DNA from: Fundicoccus_A sp052115865
Lineage (GTDB): Bacteria; Bacillota; Bacilli; Lactobacillales; Aerococcaceae
Assembly: GCF_052115865.1 (NCBI RefSeq)
Contig: NZ_JBQKME010000009.1
Span: 1 to 64,000, forward strand
DNA: 64,000 nucleotides
Direction of reading: 5' to 3'
Both the position numbers and the translations under genes were made by a program. The notes under the pieces are model-generated. The model ran no database searches. It was not told where the DNA came from and saw only the letters and a list, made by a program, of their open reading frames with translations. This document shows, one piece after another, positions 26,750 through 35,879 of the stretch. How positions within the stretch are numbered: position 1 is the stretch's first letter; every line of letters starts with the position of its first letter.

Positions 26750-28675
26750 CTACTCAACATAGGGTTTAATATCCAACACAGTTTCCAACACACCGTGGAA
26801 TTCACCTGTCAAATCATACATTGCTTGGTACATAGTATAAACTATTTTCCCATCTCCACGAGGGAACCACATGATTTGATAATACCGTTCTTTGTTACGG
26901 AAACTGTCGACCAGACTTTTTACCATCGGCCACAAATAGGGCGGGTGGCACAGCTCCATTGTTCGTTTCACCTGAGCAGGTGTCCGAATAAAAATCATCT
27001 CCCCATAATCTACAATCGAATTGTAATATTGAAAGATTTCATTGCCATCAACATAAGAAATCTCGAAGGGCACATTGTTGAAAATAGCCGTCACCTGATC
27101 AAGACTCAAATCCCCATTTCTAAAACCAATCATCTTTGTCCGATCCAAGTTTGCCGCTGAAACCTCATCACGACTTGTCTTATCCCAAGTCAGCATAAGA
27201 TCCCCTTGACTAAAATTAAGCTGCTTCGTCTCTAAACTATGTACATTTATTGAAGACGCGTCAGTTGCATAACTCAAATCAGCCAACTTAATTTGCTTAT
27301 CTTTGAAAAACGCCACATCAGTTAGAGCCCGCTTCACAGCAGCATCACGTTCTAAATAAGGTTCGAGATTATGACTCAATTCGATGTAGCCGAGATATTT
27401 ATTTGAGGGGGTGTAAAGGGGGACAAAAGTCAGCTCAAACGTACTATGGCGCAAGCTTTCGGCTGCTGCAACACCTTTGAACCGCTCAACCATTTCCTGA
27501 ACCTGAAACAATATCTCCTTATCATAAATCGACTCCATTGACCGCCCGAGCGTGTTAAAATCACGCATGTAATAAGTGCTTTCCCAACTAGTATTGAAAC
27601 TACTGTACTGTACAATATCGTCTGCATTCACAACAGTAATTTCCATCGGTAGGTAATCCAACAATAATGCCATCTGATTTATCGACAGGAATCCATCACC
27701 CATTTGGATTTCATCCTCGCGACTTATGGTAGTCGGATCTACAAGGCGTTCGCTAGCTTTAGCCTCAAAAGAAATCGTAATAATTCCGCCATCCACCGCA
27801 ATGCGCTGCGTTTCAATGTGTGAAGTCGAGGTTTGAATTGGCAACGCCTGATAAACATTTTCCGCCACAACATCTTCCTCTACCACTTCGATTTTCGGCT
27901 CCCATTTCTCGGTCGGTGTGATAATCGCGTAGCCGTAAGGGTCGCTTTCTTGGGCGATTTGGTACCAGTCCTCAACATCAAAAGCTTCCAGCAAAATATT
28001 AATTAAAATGGCTTCTTCCTTGAAAATCATCTCGTTGAATTCATACTCGAAAGCCGCAAAACTATCGGTGATTTCCTGATAATCCACATTCGGAAACTGC
28101 AACATCGCCTGCTTGGCAGCCTTGAATAAATCTCGAATTTCATCATCTTTTGCCCACATTACCTTAGGCGGCGCGTCGTGACCGTATTTCTCCATGATCG
28201 GGAAAAGAACTTTTTCCTTTCTTTCATAATGGCGGTCAAACTGACCCAACAACTCATACTGATGGCGCAAACCGCGAATCATTCCAGGCTCAATTTCCTC
28301 CGGCGGCAATTCAGCATAAACCTTGTGCAAATTGTGAATCCGCAACAAAGCCGCCCGCAAGGCATGATTTTCATCTTTAAAAACCCGCACCGGATGCCCC
28401 TCTTGTTCGATATCCGGTGTGTCACCTTCCAACACCGTATTTTTGAATAAATTCGCATGGACATTACACAACTTCAAAACATCTTCAAACGTAATGTCAT
28501 TATCCGGATTATTAATCAACTGATGCTCCATCATCGAAATCTCAATCGCAGAAACACCCGTGAAATGCTTATTAAACTCATCCTGAATCGACTCCGGCGC
28601 CGCACCATGATGCAATTTCAGCAACATGTCTTCAATGATGTCAATCCGTTCCTTTTTCTCTTGCTCCTCTGACAT
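26750..28675 (-). CDS. DUF438 / hemerythrin / PAS domain protein
   Basis: A 641-residue cytosolic protein with DUF438 at residues 10-80, a hemerythrin HHE domain at about 95-230 (with conserved His and Glu: ENHALRAAL, LGQFDRHYERKEKVLFP), and two PAS_10-type domains (about 330-450 and 520-640). HHE domains can bind a diiron centre for oxygen or NO sensing. The usual single PAS appears twice here, each introduced by the same pattern (GDGFLSINQ and NGDLSLDQ), suggesting an internal duplication. A motif copy is embedded at 27389. The gene has its own terminator. A role in redox or NO sensing is family-based inference. Confidence 0.88.
   Translation of the reverse strand: MSEEQEKKERIDIIEDMLLKLHHGAAPESIQDEFNKHFTGVSAIEISMMEHQLINNPDNDITFEDVLKLCNVHANLFKNTVLEGDTPDIEQEGHPVRVFKDENHALRAALLRIHNLHKVYAELPPEEIEPGMIRGLRHQYELLGQFDRHYERKEKVLFPIMEKYGHDAPPKVMWAKDDEIRDLFKAAKQAMLQFPNVDYQEITDSFAAFEYEFNEMIFKEEAILINILLEAFDVEDWYQIAQESDPYGYAIITPTEKWEPKIEVVEEDVVAENVYQALPIQTSTSHIETQRIAVDGGIITISFEAKASERLVDPTTISREDEIQMGDGFLSINQMALLLDYLPMEITVVNADDIVQYSSFNTSWESTYYMRDFNTLGRSMESIYDKEILFQVQEMVERFKGVAAAESLRHSTFELTFVPLYTPSNKYLGYIELSHNLEPYLERDAAVKRALTDVAFFKDKQIKLADLSYATDASSINVHSLETKQLNFSQGDLMLTWDKTSRDEVSAANLDRTKMIGFRNGDLSLDQVTAIFNNVPFEISYVDGNEIFQYYNSIVDYGEMIFIRTPAQVKRTMELCHPPYLWPMVKSLVDSFRNKERYYQIMWFPRGDGKIVYTMYQAMYDLTGEFHGVLETVLDIKPYVE
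27389..27404 (-). repeat. Dispersed motif copy in coding sequence
   Basis: GCCGAGATATTTATTT has the exact 11-bp core and encodes NKYLG in the DUF438 protein. Confidence 0.75.
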
Positions 28676-28751
28676 GTCCCGTCAAACTCCTTTAACTAAT
28701 TAGTCCCTTAATTGTAAAGCTTTTTACCCCAAAGAACAACACCACCCCTTT

Positions 28752-28931
28752 AAATAAATATCACTGCTGATGAGGGGGGATCTGCTGGGGGATTCGAGCT
28801 TGGATTAGATTCAACAGGGATGACGCGCTAATGTCATTCCATGCTTCCAACTCTCCCAATTAATGTTCCATCAACCCAAAAAGAGCATCTCCGCAACAAC
28901 GGAGATGCTCATATAGCAGTGATATTTATTT
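28752..28931. repeat. 180-bp segment with perfect 16-bp terminal inverted repeats
   Basis: AAATAAATATCACTGC (28752-28767) and GCAGTGATATTTATTT (28916-28931) are perfect inverted copies of each other. Between them are 148 bases, including the terminator of the DUF5067 gene. The right copy contains that gene's stop codon. The shape resembles a MITE, but no target duplication is evident. Confidence 0.8.
28878..28910 (-). terminator. Intrinsic terminator of the DUF5067 gene
   Basis: GAGCATCTCCG and CGGAGATGCTC form a perfect stem; on the minus strand it ends in five T residues. Confidence 0.9.
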
Positions 28932-29561
28932 AAAAGGGACTTCAATGCGACTGGGTTGGTTGTCTGGGGCGCTGTATTGATCGACGGTGATGACAATCGG
29001 GGCTTTGTTATCAAATGGTTCGGTCGTAGGCATCATGTGTGAGTTGGACTCGGACATATGGCTGTCAAACATCATACCAAACTGATAGTCGGGAGAAGGG
29101 CTCAAGGCGATCACTAAATTGACCGTAGCACCACTCTTGATTCGCAGGTTACTCATTAAAGGACGACGGCCTTCGACTTCCGGCAGGTTTTCCATATCAT
29201 ACAAGACCCACAATTGATTAATGCTGATGTCATCTTCTTGGGTAAAGGTCAGGGTCCACATGTCGTCATAGACAACTAGGGCGCCTTTTGAATCGTTGGT
29301 GTAATCCATGTCCATCACAATCACATCGTTTTCGATGCGTGGATTGCTAAAGACATAAGTAGCATTTGAAGTTTCGATGGTGTAGTAACCTTCTTGATCT
29401 GCTAATAGGGCTGCCAATTCAGCTTTCTTATCTTCCAATTGCGTATGTAAATCATTAATTTTCGATTGCAAACTTTGAATTTGTCCGGCTTCTTGGGCGA
29501 CGATAGGTTGTGCGGCGGTTACGAGAAATAAGCTAGCGACAAAGATGATGGCTTTTTTCAT
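28926..29561 (-). CDS. Secreted DUF5067-like protein with N-terminal coiled coil
   Basis: About 211 residues. A signal peptide (MKKAIIFVASLFLVTAAQPIVAQ) with an Ala-x-Ala-like cleavage region is followed by a coiled coil (SLQSKINDLHTQLEDKKAELAALL) and a beta-rich domain resembling DUF5067, an Ig-like fold found in secreted Firmicutes proteins. I place the start at ATG 29561, preceded by GGGAGGT; upstream in-frame ATGs lack a ribosome site. The stop codon is part of an exact motif copy, and a weaker opposite copy lies upstream at 29632, so the gene is bracketed. Confidence 0.75.
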   Translation of the reverse strand: MKKAIIFVASLFLVTAAQPIVAQEAGQIQSLQSKINDLHTQLEDKKAELAALLADQEGYYTIETSNATYVFSNPRIENDVIVMDMDYTNDSKGALVVYDDMWTLTFTQEDDISINQLWVLYDMENLPEVEGRRPLMSNLRIKSGATVNLVIALSPSPDYQFGMMFDSHMSESNSHMMPTTEPFDNKAPIVITVDQYSAPDNQPSRIEVPFK

Positions 29562-29631
29562 ACAAATACCTCCCATAATACTTTCTACAGCTCTATTATA
29601 CTGCATTTGAACTCTATTAGATAGCGGATTC

Positions 29632-29647
29632 AATAATAAATATCTCC
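29632..29647 (+). repeat. Dispersed motif copy upstream of the DUF5067 gene
   Basis: AATAAATATCTCCG matches the consensus partially. Confidence 0.5.
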
Positions 29648-29670
29648 GATAATGAACAGCTGACTTACAG

Positions 29671-31002
29671 CTAAAAGTTTTCTAGAATTAAGCCTATAAT
29701 CAAACCCACTAAAGCGGGGACAAGCCAGCCAAAACCATAGTCATAAAAAGGCAGAAAACTTTCGGCGAAATTGACTGCTTGGATGACTATTGAAAACTGA
29801 CTTAAATTTTCAGGTAAAGCTTTTAACAAATCAAACATCCCAGCTATAAAAGTAAAGGCGGTAACAATTTGAAAAATATGTTTTTTCCCAGCTAAGGGAC
29901 GGATTAAATGTAAAATAATTAAAGTAATGGCCAGGGGATAGAGTAACATCAAGATGGGAATGGAATAAGAAATAATACGATTGAGACCCATGTTAGCAAC
30001 AAGAAATGACAATAAAGTAGCTGTAATAGTCCAAGCTTTTTTCGATAAAAAGTTTGGCATTAACTGTGTAAATGTTTCAGCCAAGGCTACTACTAAACCA
30101 ATCGCTGTTTTTAAACAAGCAACAATCATAACAGCAGCCAAAACAATTTGACCAAATAAGCCAAAATAATAATGCGTAATAACGACCAAAGCAACACCAC
30201 CATTGAGCGCAACGTCCGTAAAATTTAAACTTTGTGTCCCTAACAATGCCAAAGTAGCATAGATTAAAGCCATCACGATTAAACTAATAGCCCCACTAAA
30301 TATAAGTTCTCTAGCTACTCTTGTTGGCTTTTGAACCCCTGACTGTCGGATGGCCTGGATTGCCAAAATACCAAAAGCGAGACTGGCCAACACATCCATT
30401 GTGTTGTAGCCCTCCAAGAAACCAACCGTGAAAGCTTCAGTCCCTGAATTGAAAGCAGAAGGCGTCGCTGTAATAAGTGGGACATCCGATGTAAAAGCTC
30501 GTACAATGATAACAGCTAACAAAAATAAGAACAAGGGGTTTAAATATTTACCGATCCAATCTAATATGCCACTAGGTCTTAAGGCGAAATATAAGACAGC
30601 TAAGAAAAACAATGAACTATAGATGAGCAAACCAACAAATAAATAATTTTCTGGAATTGCGTTCGCCAAACCCACTTCAAAGGATACAGTTGCCGTCCGT
30701 GGTGTTGCGAACAACGGCCCAATCGTTAAATAAAGCGCAATGGTAAAAAAATAACCATATACTTTAGACACAGCCATAGCCATATCCATAACAGATTCGG
30801 TTTTGGATAAAGCAGTCGCAACAATTCCCAATAAAGGCAAACCGACGGCGGTAATGTTAAAACCTAATATGGAAGAGAAATAATATTCGCCTGATAATTG
30901 ACCTAAAGCAATGGGGAAAATAAGATTACCAGCACCAAACAACAAACCAAATATTAATGACGAAACAGCTAAGCGATTTTTAAAAGATAATTTTTCATGC
31001 AT
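29671..31002 (-). CDS. brnQ: Branched-chain amino acid:cation symporter BrnQ
   Basis: A 443-residue carrier with twelve predicted helices that takes up Leu, Ile and Val with Na+ or H+. The N-terminal SSLIFGLLFGAGNLIFPIALGQ and the GYNTMDVLASLAFGIL segment are typical of the LIVCS family. It is monocistronic. The 150-bp region upstream is shared with the divergent gloB-like gene and should hold both promoters. Confidence 0.93.
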   Translation of the reverse strand: MHEKLSFKNRLAVSSLIFGLLFGAGNLIFPIALGQLSGEYYFSSILGFNITAVGLPLLGIVATALSKTESVMDMAMAVSKVYGYFFTIALYLTIGPLFATPRTATVSFEVGLANAIPENYLFVGLLIYSSLFFLAVLYFALRPSGILDWIGKYLNPLFLFLLAVIIVRAFTSDVPLITATPSAFNSGTEAFTVGFLEGYNTMDVLASLAFGILAIQAIRQSGVQKPTRVARELIFSGAISLIVMALIYATLALLGTQSLNFTDVALNGGVALVVITHYYFGLFGQIVLAAVMIVACLKTAIGLVVALAETFTQLMPNFLSKKAWTITATLLSFLVANMGLNRIISYSIPILMLLYPLAITLIILHLIRPLAGKKHIFQIVTAFTFIAGMFDLLKALPENLSQFSIVIQAVNFAESFLPFYDYGFGWLVPALVGLIIGLILENF

Positions 31003-31119
31003 GATTTAAACCAACTTTATATATTTTAATTATCCTTAATGTATAACTATCGCATCCAACTTGCAAGAAAAAATTTATAGCCCATGAGCGAACTACATTA
31101 AATTTATCTATCAATTTGT

Positions 31120-31125
31120 TATAAT
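31120..31125 (+). promoter_or_regulatory. Candidate -10 box of the gloB-like gene
   Basis: A consensus TATAAT lies 31 bases before ATG 31156. No good -35 box is found at the usual spacing. Confidence 0.4.
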
Positions 31126-31155
31126 ATAAATATAAAATATAAGGAGTGAAATAAT

Positions 31156-31857
31156 ATGAATGTAACGGCTATAAGTGCCTTAAAAGATAACTATATTTGG
31201 CTGATTGATGAAGAAGACCAAGCCATTATCGTTGATCCAGGCGAATCTAAACAAGTGCTTGAATATTTAACACACAACAAACTGACTCCCATTGCCATTT
31301 TACTGACCCATGCTCATGATGACCATACTGCTGGTGTAAAAGATATACTCCAAGAATACCCTGAATTACCGGTTTTCGGACCTGAGGAAACGTCTGAACT
31401 AGCAACCGAAATTCTCCAAGAAGGCGACACAATCACCCTCTTGGATACAGATTTCAACGTGCTTTTCACACCCGGACACACAGCCGGGCATATTTCCTAC
31501 CTAACAGACACCATGCTCTTTTGTGGTGACGCGCTCTTTTCAGCAGGATGTGGGCGTGTTGCGAATGAAGCCTACCAAGCCCAATTTGAAAGCTTACAAA
31601 AATTCAAAGAACTGGACGATAAAATACTCGCATACCCCGCTCACGAATACACACTAAGCAATTTAGAGTTTGCTTATTCTATTCAGCCAACCAATGAAGA
31701 TATCATCGATGCATTAACCAATGCCAAACGACTGCTTGAAACCGACACCCCAACACTACCAACCAACATCGGTTTCGAACGCCAAATCAATCTGTTTTTA
31801 CAAGCACAATCCGTTGAAGGATTCGAAAAACTCCGCCTCGAAAAAGACAACTTCTAA
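31156..31857 (+). CDS. gloB: Hydroxyacylglutathione hydrolase-like metallo-beta-lactamase protein
   Basis: A 233-residue glyoxalase II-type hydrolase. The metal motif THAHDDHTAG near residue 54, FTPGHTAGHISY, the aspartate in LFCGDALFSAGCGR and PAHEYTLSN are all present, which covers the two-zinc ligand set. It would hydrolyse S-D-lactoylglutathione or a related thioester; many Lactobacillales lack glutathione, so the substrate may differ. AAGGAGTG precedes the ATG. The last 200 bases are C/A-rich on the coding strand and the stop codon adjoins a motif copy. Confidence 0.88.
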   Translation: MNVTAISALKDNYIWLIDEEDQAIIVDPGESKQVLEYLTHNKLTPIAILLTHAHDDHTAGVKDILQEYPELPVFGPEETSELATEILQEGDTITLLDTDFNVLFTPGHTAGHISYLTDTMLFCGDALFSAGCGRVANEAYQAQFESLQKFKELDDKILAYPAHEYTLSNLEFAYSIQPTNEDIIDALTNAKRLLETDTPTLPTNIGFERQINLFLQAQSVEGFEKLRLEKDNF

Positions 31858-31872
31858 AATAAATATCTCTGC
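31857..31872 (+). repeat. Dispersed motif copy at the gloB stop codon
   Basis: AAATAAATATCTCTGC matches 15 of 16 positions. Confidence 0.88.
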
Positions 31873-31984
31873 TTTAAAACTCTGGCAAAAGCCATTTAAA
31901 GCCAAAACCGCCATAAACCCTGTTTTCACAGCGTTTATGGCGGTTTTTAAGTTGGTTGCATCGAAAACGCTGGCTGATGCTGCG

Positions 31985-32455
31985 TTGACGAGTCCCCAAA
32001 GTGTCCCTCGCTTTTTGAACGAGTACCCAAAGTGTCCCTCGTTTTTCCGACGAGTCCCCAAAGTGTCCCTCGCTTTTTGAACGAGTACCCAAAGTGTCCC
32101 TTGTTTTTTCGACGAGTACCCAAAGTGTCCCTCGTTTCTGTGACGAGTACCCAAAGTGTCCCTCGTTTTTCCGACGAGTACCCAAAGTGTCCCTCGTTTT
32201 TTCGACGAGTACCCAAAGTGTCCCTCGTTTTTTCGACGAGTACCCAAAGTGTCCCTTGTTTCTGTGACGAGTCCCCAAAGTGTCCCTCGTTTTTGTGACG
32301 AGTTCCAAAAGTGTCCCTCGTTTCTGTGACGAGTCCCCAAAGTGAGCGCCCGATTTTTGAACGAGTACCCAAAGTGTCCCTCGTTTTTCCGGCGAGTCCC
32401 CAAAGTGTCCCTCGTTTTTTCGACGAGTCCCTAAAGTGAGCGCCCGATTTTTGGT
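31985..32455. repeat. Hairpin array, family B (about fifteen units, 31-bp period)
   Basis: Some fifteen units repeat every 31 bp between convergent genes. The unit core is acccaaagtgtccctcg, bounded by ACGAG and CTCGT, which can pair. Linkers vary among tttttccg, ttttttcg, ctttttga and tttctgtg. Three units carry a variant core, aaagtgagcgcccgatt. Long open frames cross the array on the minus strand only because 31-bp periodicity without stops repeats through all frames. Confidence 0.93.
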
Positions 32456-32475
32456 GTTTTTAAACGATTAAACCA

Positions 32476-32676
32476 TTATGGGCTAATATAGCGATGAGGA
32501 TTAAAATAGACGATATATCGCATGACGAGTTCACTTCGACTGTTTTCGCGTTCCCATAGATAGTAGGAGGCAACAGCTAAAAGAAGGACGTATGAGAGAT
32601 TGATAAAGCGGCTAAGAATGAGCAACAGGACGATGAGTGCTAAAAATGCTGGGATTTTGTATTTTCTCGGAATCAT
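32476..32676 (-). CDS. Small membrane protein
   Basis: Sixty-six residues with one or two hydrophobic helices (IPAFLALIVLLLILSRFINLSYVLLLAVASYYLW) between basic ends. AAAGGTCATG around the start gives a modest ribosome site. It is adjacent to array B and convergent with gloB. No family is recognised; the composition is that of a real small membrane protein. Confidence 0.5.
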   Translation of the reverse strand: MIPRKYKIPAFLALIVLLLILSRFINLSYVLLLAVASYYLWERENSRSELVMRYIVYFNPHRYISP

Positions 32677-32862
32677 GCAACATGACCTTTCGTAGATTTT
32701 GTTAGCTATAGCATAGAAAAAACGTTTTCAATAGGATTTGAGTTTTGTTGTTAGATTATGAAAGTAGCTAGGAAAAAATGATAAATTCTACTATAATGAA
32801 GGTTACGACAATCAGGCGGTTTTATGAGTTAATTTGATTTTTTTTTAAGGAGGAAAGTGTTG

Positions 32863-33729
32863 ATGTCAAATCGTAGAAAAGGTCAGTTAGGATTGATAAT
32901 GGTTGCCATTATTTGGGGTTCTGGCTTTGTTATGAGTTCAGTTGCACTCGATTATTTTTCTCCGATCCATATTTTGGCGATGCGTTTTACGATTGCCTTT
33001 GTCAGTATGGTGATTTTTTTCAGGCAACAATTGAAATGGATAAATAAAGCGACTTTGATTCGTGGGAGTGTTTTAGGCGTCTTTTTATATTTAGCATTTT
33101 ATTTTCAAACAATCGGCTTGGTTTACACAACACCGTCGAAAAATGCTTTCCTAACAGCCTTTAATGTCGTTTTAGTTCCCCTGATTGGTGCAACTTTCCT
33201 AAAGAAAAAGCTAAGTCCGATGACAATTTTTGGCTCCCTTTCCGCCATTGTTGGCGTAGGGATCATGTCTTTAGATAATTTCGGACAAATAAATATCGGT
33301 GATATACTCACCTTGGTTTGTGCTTTGTTCTTTGCTTTGCAAATTGTTTACACTAGTCAATATGTTTCGAATGAAAACCCCTTTGCTTTAAATACTGTTC
33401 AAATGGGGGTTGCTTCCCTTTGCGGTATTGTGATTGCATTAGTCCAAAATCAACCAATGGATTTAATGCATACGAGGGGTATCATGGCTGTTATTTATTT
33501 AGGGCTTGCAAGTACGATGTTTGCTTTTTTGATTCAAACAATTGCCCAGCGCTATACAACTGAAACTGAAACAGTTATTATTTTATCAATGGAAGCTGTT
33601 TTTGGTATGTTATTTTCAGCGGTGATTCTAAACGAGGAGATAACGCTTAGGATGCTAATCGGGGCAGTTTTAATTTTGTTAGGCGTCCTCACGGTTCAAA
33701 TGCAGCCTAAAACAAAAAGTGAAATTTGA
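32863..33729 (+). CDS. EamA/DMT-family transporter
   Basis: About 288 residues in ten hydrophobic helices, with two EamA halves (AIIWGSGFVMSSVALDYFSP at the start; VIYLGLASTMFAFLIQTIAQRY in the second half). It exports a metabolite or amine of unknown identity. I use ATG 32863, nine bases after AAGGAGG. A motif copy lies in frame at 33287, encoding QINIGD. Confidence 0.88.
   Translation: MSNRRKGQLGLIMVAIIWGSGFVMSSVALDYFSPIHILAMRFTIAFVSMVIFFRQQLKWINKATLIRGSVLGVFLYLAFYFQTIGLVYTTPSKNAFLTAFNVVLVPLIGATFLKKKLSPMTIFGSLSAIVGVGIMSLDNFGQINIGDILTLVCALFFALQIVYTSQYVSNENPFALNTVQMGVASLCGIVIALVQNQPMDLMHTRGIMAVIYLGLASTMFAFLIQTIAQRYTTETETVIILSMEAVFGMLFSAVILNEEITLRMLIGAVLILLGVLTVQMQPKTKSEI
33287..33302 (+). 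repeat. Dispersed motif copy in coding sequence
   Basis: AAATAAATATCGGTGA has the exact 11-bp core and encodes QINIGD. Confidence 0.7.
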
Positions 33730-33744
33730 ATAATGAGAGGGTTT

Positions 33745-33774
33745 AGTCACAGGTATTTACTTGTGGCTTTTTTC
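33745..33774 (+). terminator. Intrinsic terminator of the EamA gene
   Basis: AGTCACAGG and CTTGTGGCT form a stem with two G-T pairs, followed by six T residues. Confidence 0.7.
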
Positions 33775-33933
33775 TTTGGTTGGATTTCAAAAAAATTAGA
33801 AATTTATCTATTTTATTATAAAGGCAAGTGCTCAAAATTGAATTTTAAAAAGGCATATGCTATATTGAAAATGGATACAATAGTTAATTATCCGATATAA
33901 TTTTATGATATTTAATGGAAGTGGGGTGTTGGA

Positions 33934-35034
33934 ATGGCTCGTGGTGGAGGTCGCGGTGGCGGTGGCTCACGAGGCGGCGGAGGATCCTTTGGTGGAAACC
34001 GAGGCGGTGGAGGTCGTATTGGTGGGAGCAGTAGTCGTGGTCGCGGTGGCGGAAGATCCTTTGGTGGCGGTTCATCATGGGGTGGTAGTGGAAACCGAGG
34101 CAGTTTCGGCGGAGGCTGGGGTTCTAGGCCAGTTATTCGTACAGGACCTATTTTTACAGGTGGTGGACGAAGACGTAATTATGGCTGGGGCGGCGGTGGT
34201 GGCTACAATGGTGGAGGCTGCGGTTGCTCGTCAATTGTCATTACATTGATTGCGATTGGAATAATGTTTTGGATTTTTGCAATGATGTCAGGTGGCTCTG
34301 GCTATTCTAATTCAAGTAATGGTGGTAGCAATAACAATTCCATCCAAACTTCAACTGTTGAAAGAGAGCCGTTACCATCCGGTGCAGTTAACGAGACGGA
34401 TTACTATACTGATAATGCTAATTGGATTAGTAACAATGCTCAAATGGTCGATGGTTTACGTTACTTCTATCAAGAAACAGGTGTTCAACCGCATGTTTAT
34501 ATTACTGAAAATATCCCTGGTTTAAATGCTAATAATGTAACCTTAGAAGCTTTAGAAGCGTTTGGTAATGATATGTACGATGAGTTATTTACGGATGAAG
34601 CGCATTTGCTCTTAGTGTTTTATGAACCTGTGCCATCTGACTATTCGACCTATGTTACGGTTGGAACGCAAGCTAAACAGGTTGTGGATAACGAAGCGAT
34701 CAATATTTTATTAGATTACCTTGACCGCAACTACTATGATGCGAGTTTAGGAGAAGAGCAGTTCTTTAGTAAATCCTTTAAGGAAGCTGCGGATAGGATG
34801 ATGGAAGTAACCACATCGCCATGGATTCCGGTATTTATTGGGTTGATTGTTGTCGCTGTTCTCGTCATCTTATATTTCTGGTGGCGTCGTAAGAAAGAGC
34901 AAGAGGAAGCAGAAGCAAAACGGACTGAGGAAATTTTAAGTCGCCCGATAGACACATTTGGTACTTCGTCTCCTGATGCGATGGATGATTTAGCGAAAAA
35001 ATATCAAGATGATGAAGATAATAGCAGTCAATAA
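33934..35034 (+). CDS. Gly/Arg-rich membrane protein with TPM-like domain
   Basis: A 366-residue protein. Residues 1-95 are almost only Gly, Arg and Ser with many RGG and GGG units. A transmembrane helix (about 100-118) is followed by an Asn/Ser linker, an extracytoplasmic domain (about 150-285) that resembles TPM/Repair_PSII modules (WISNNAQMVDGLRYFYQETGVQPHVYI, then LLLVFYEPVP), a second helix (about 290-312), and a charged tail. GTGG before the ATG gives a modest ribosome site. It sits 42 bases before a PspA gene, so the pair is likely one envelope-stress unit. Confidence 0.75.
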   Translation: MARGGGRGGGGSRGGGGSFGGNRGGGGRIGGSSSRGRGGGRSFGGGSSWGGSGNRGSFGGGWGSRPVIRTGPIFTGGGRRRNYGWGGGGGYNGGGCGCSSIVITLIAIGIMFWIFAMMSGGSGYSNSSNGGSNNNSIQTSTVEREPLPSGAVNETDYYTDNANWISNNAQMVDGLRYFYQETGVQPHVYITENIPGLNANNVTLEALEAFGNDMYDELFTDEAHLLLVFYEPVPSDYSTYVTVGTQAKQVVDNEAINILLDYLDRNYYDASLGEEQFFSKSFKEAADRMMEVTTSPWIPVFIGLIVVAVLVILYFWWRRKKEQEEAEAKRTEEILSRPIDTFGTSSPDAMDDLAKKYQDDEDNSSQ

Positions 35035-35076
35035 ATAAAGCAATAAAATTTGAAACAATATTAGGAGGAAAAAATT

Positions 35077-35796
35077 ATGTCAATTTTAAGTCGTTTTGGT
35101 GATATTATCAGTGCAAATATCAATTCAATTATTGATAATATGGAAGATCCTGAAAAAATGATCGACCAATATTTACGTGAAATGATGGATGATTTAGCTG
35201 AAGTTAAAGAAAGTACTGCTGGTGTTATGGCAGAAGAAACGCGTGCTAAACGTGAAGTGGATAAAAATGAAGCTGAAATTCAAAAATATAACGAATTAGC
35301 TAAAAAAGCTTTACAAAGTGGCAATGAAGACGATGCGCGTATTTTCTTAAGTAAAAAACAAGAAGTGGAAAGTATTGGTGCTGGTTTAGCTACTACTTAT
35401 GCTTCTGCTCATGAAAATGCTGTTAAAATGCGTCAAATGCATGATAAATTAGCTAATGATATTGAAACGTTAAGAAGACGTCGTTCAATGATTAAAGGGA
35501 AAATGTCTGTGGCTGAAGCTCAAAGCAAAGTTAATACGGCTTCACAATCCATCAGTAATTCTAAAGGCGCTATTTCAAGCTTTGAACGTATGGAAGATAA
35601 AGCTAACCGTATGTTAGACGAAGCAAATGCCATGACAGAATTAAACTCTGAACCAATTGATAAAGCAAAAGAATTAGAAGCTAAATACGCTAACCAATCT
35701 TCTGCATCTGTTGAAGATGAGTTATCTCGTATGAAATCTGAATTAGGTTTATCTAATGATGCGCCTGATACAGATGATAACAACGAAGACGAATAA
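35077..35796 (+). CDS. PspA/IM30 family protein
   Basis: A 239-residue coiled-coil protein of the PspA/Vipp1 (ESCRT-III-like) family that coats and stabilises stressed membranes. The N-terminal amphipathic helix MSILSRFGDIISANINSIID and MEDPEKMIDQYLREM are typical, followed by continuous coiled coil and an acidic tail. AGGAGG precedes the ATG. The upstream Gly/Arg-rich membrane protein probably serves as its partner or anchor (inference). Confidence 0.93.
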   Translation: MSILSRFGDIISANINSIIDNMEDPEKMIDQYLREMMDDLAEVKESTAGVMAEETRAKREVDKNEAEIQKYNELAKKALQSGNEDDARIFLSKKQEVESIGAGLATTYASAHENAVKMRQMHDKLANDIETLRRRRSMIKGKMSVAEAQSKVNTASQSISNSKGAISSFERMEDKANRMLDEANAMTELNSEPIDKAKELEAKYANQSSASVEDELSRMKSELGLSNDAPDTDDNNEDE

Positions 35797-35810
35797 TAAT
35801 AATTGTCCTA

Positions 35811-35844
35811 GCCTAGATGGTCGCTTGACTGTCTAGGTTTTTTG
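35811..35844 (+). terminator. Intrinsic terminator after pspA
   Basis: GCCTAGATGGTC with GACTGTCTAGGT form an imperfect stem followed by a T run. Confidence 0.8.
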
Positions 35845-35879
35845 TGTGGCTTTTTTTGTTGGATTTGTTGTCGGAATTG

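Noticed and set aside
31798..32403. Long overlapping open frames on the minus strand across the repeat array, encoding GTLWVLVEKTRDTLG-type repeats
   Set aside because: All three frames are open and repetitive because the 31-bp unit lacks stops and shifts frame each time. No ribosome sites; treated as non-coding array B.
32476..32676. Small membrane gene considered as repeat-derived
   Set aside because: It lies outside the array, is non-repetitive and has a plausible membrane-protein sequence, so kept as a tentative gene.
34734..34955. Minus-strand open frames opposite strongly coding genes
   Set aside because: They mirror plus-strand codons, lack ribosome sites and have no domain character.
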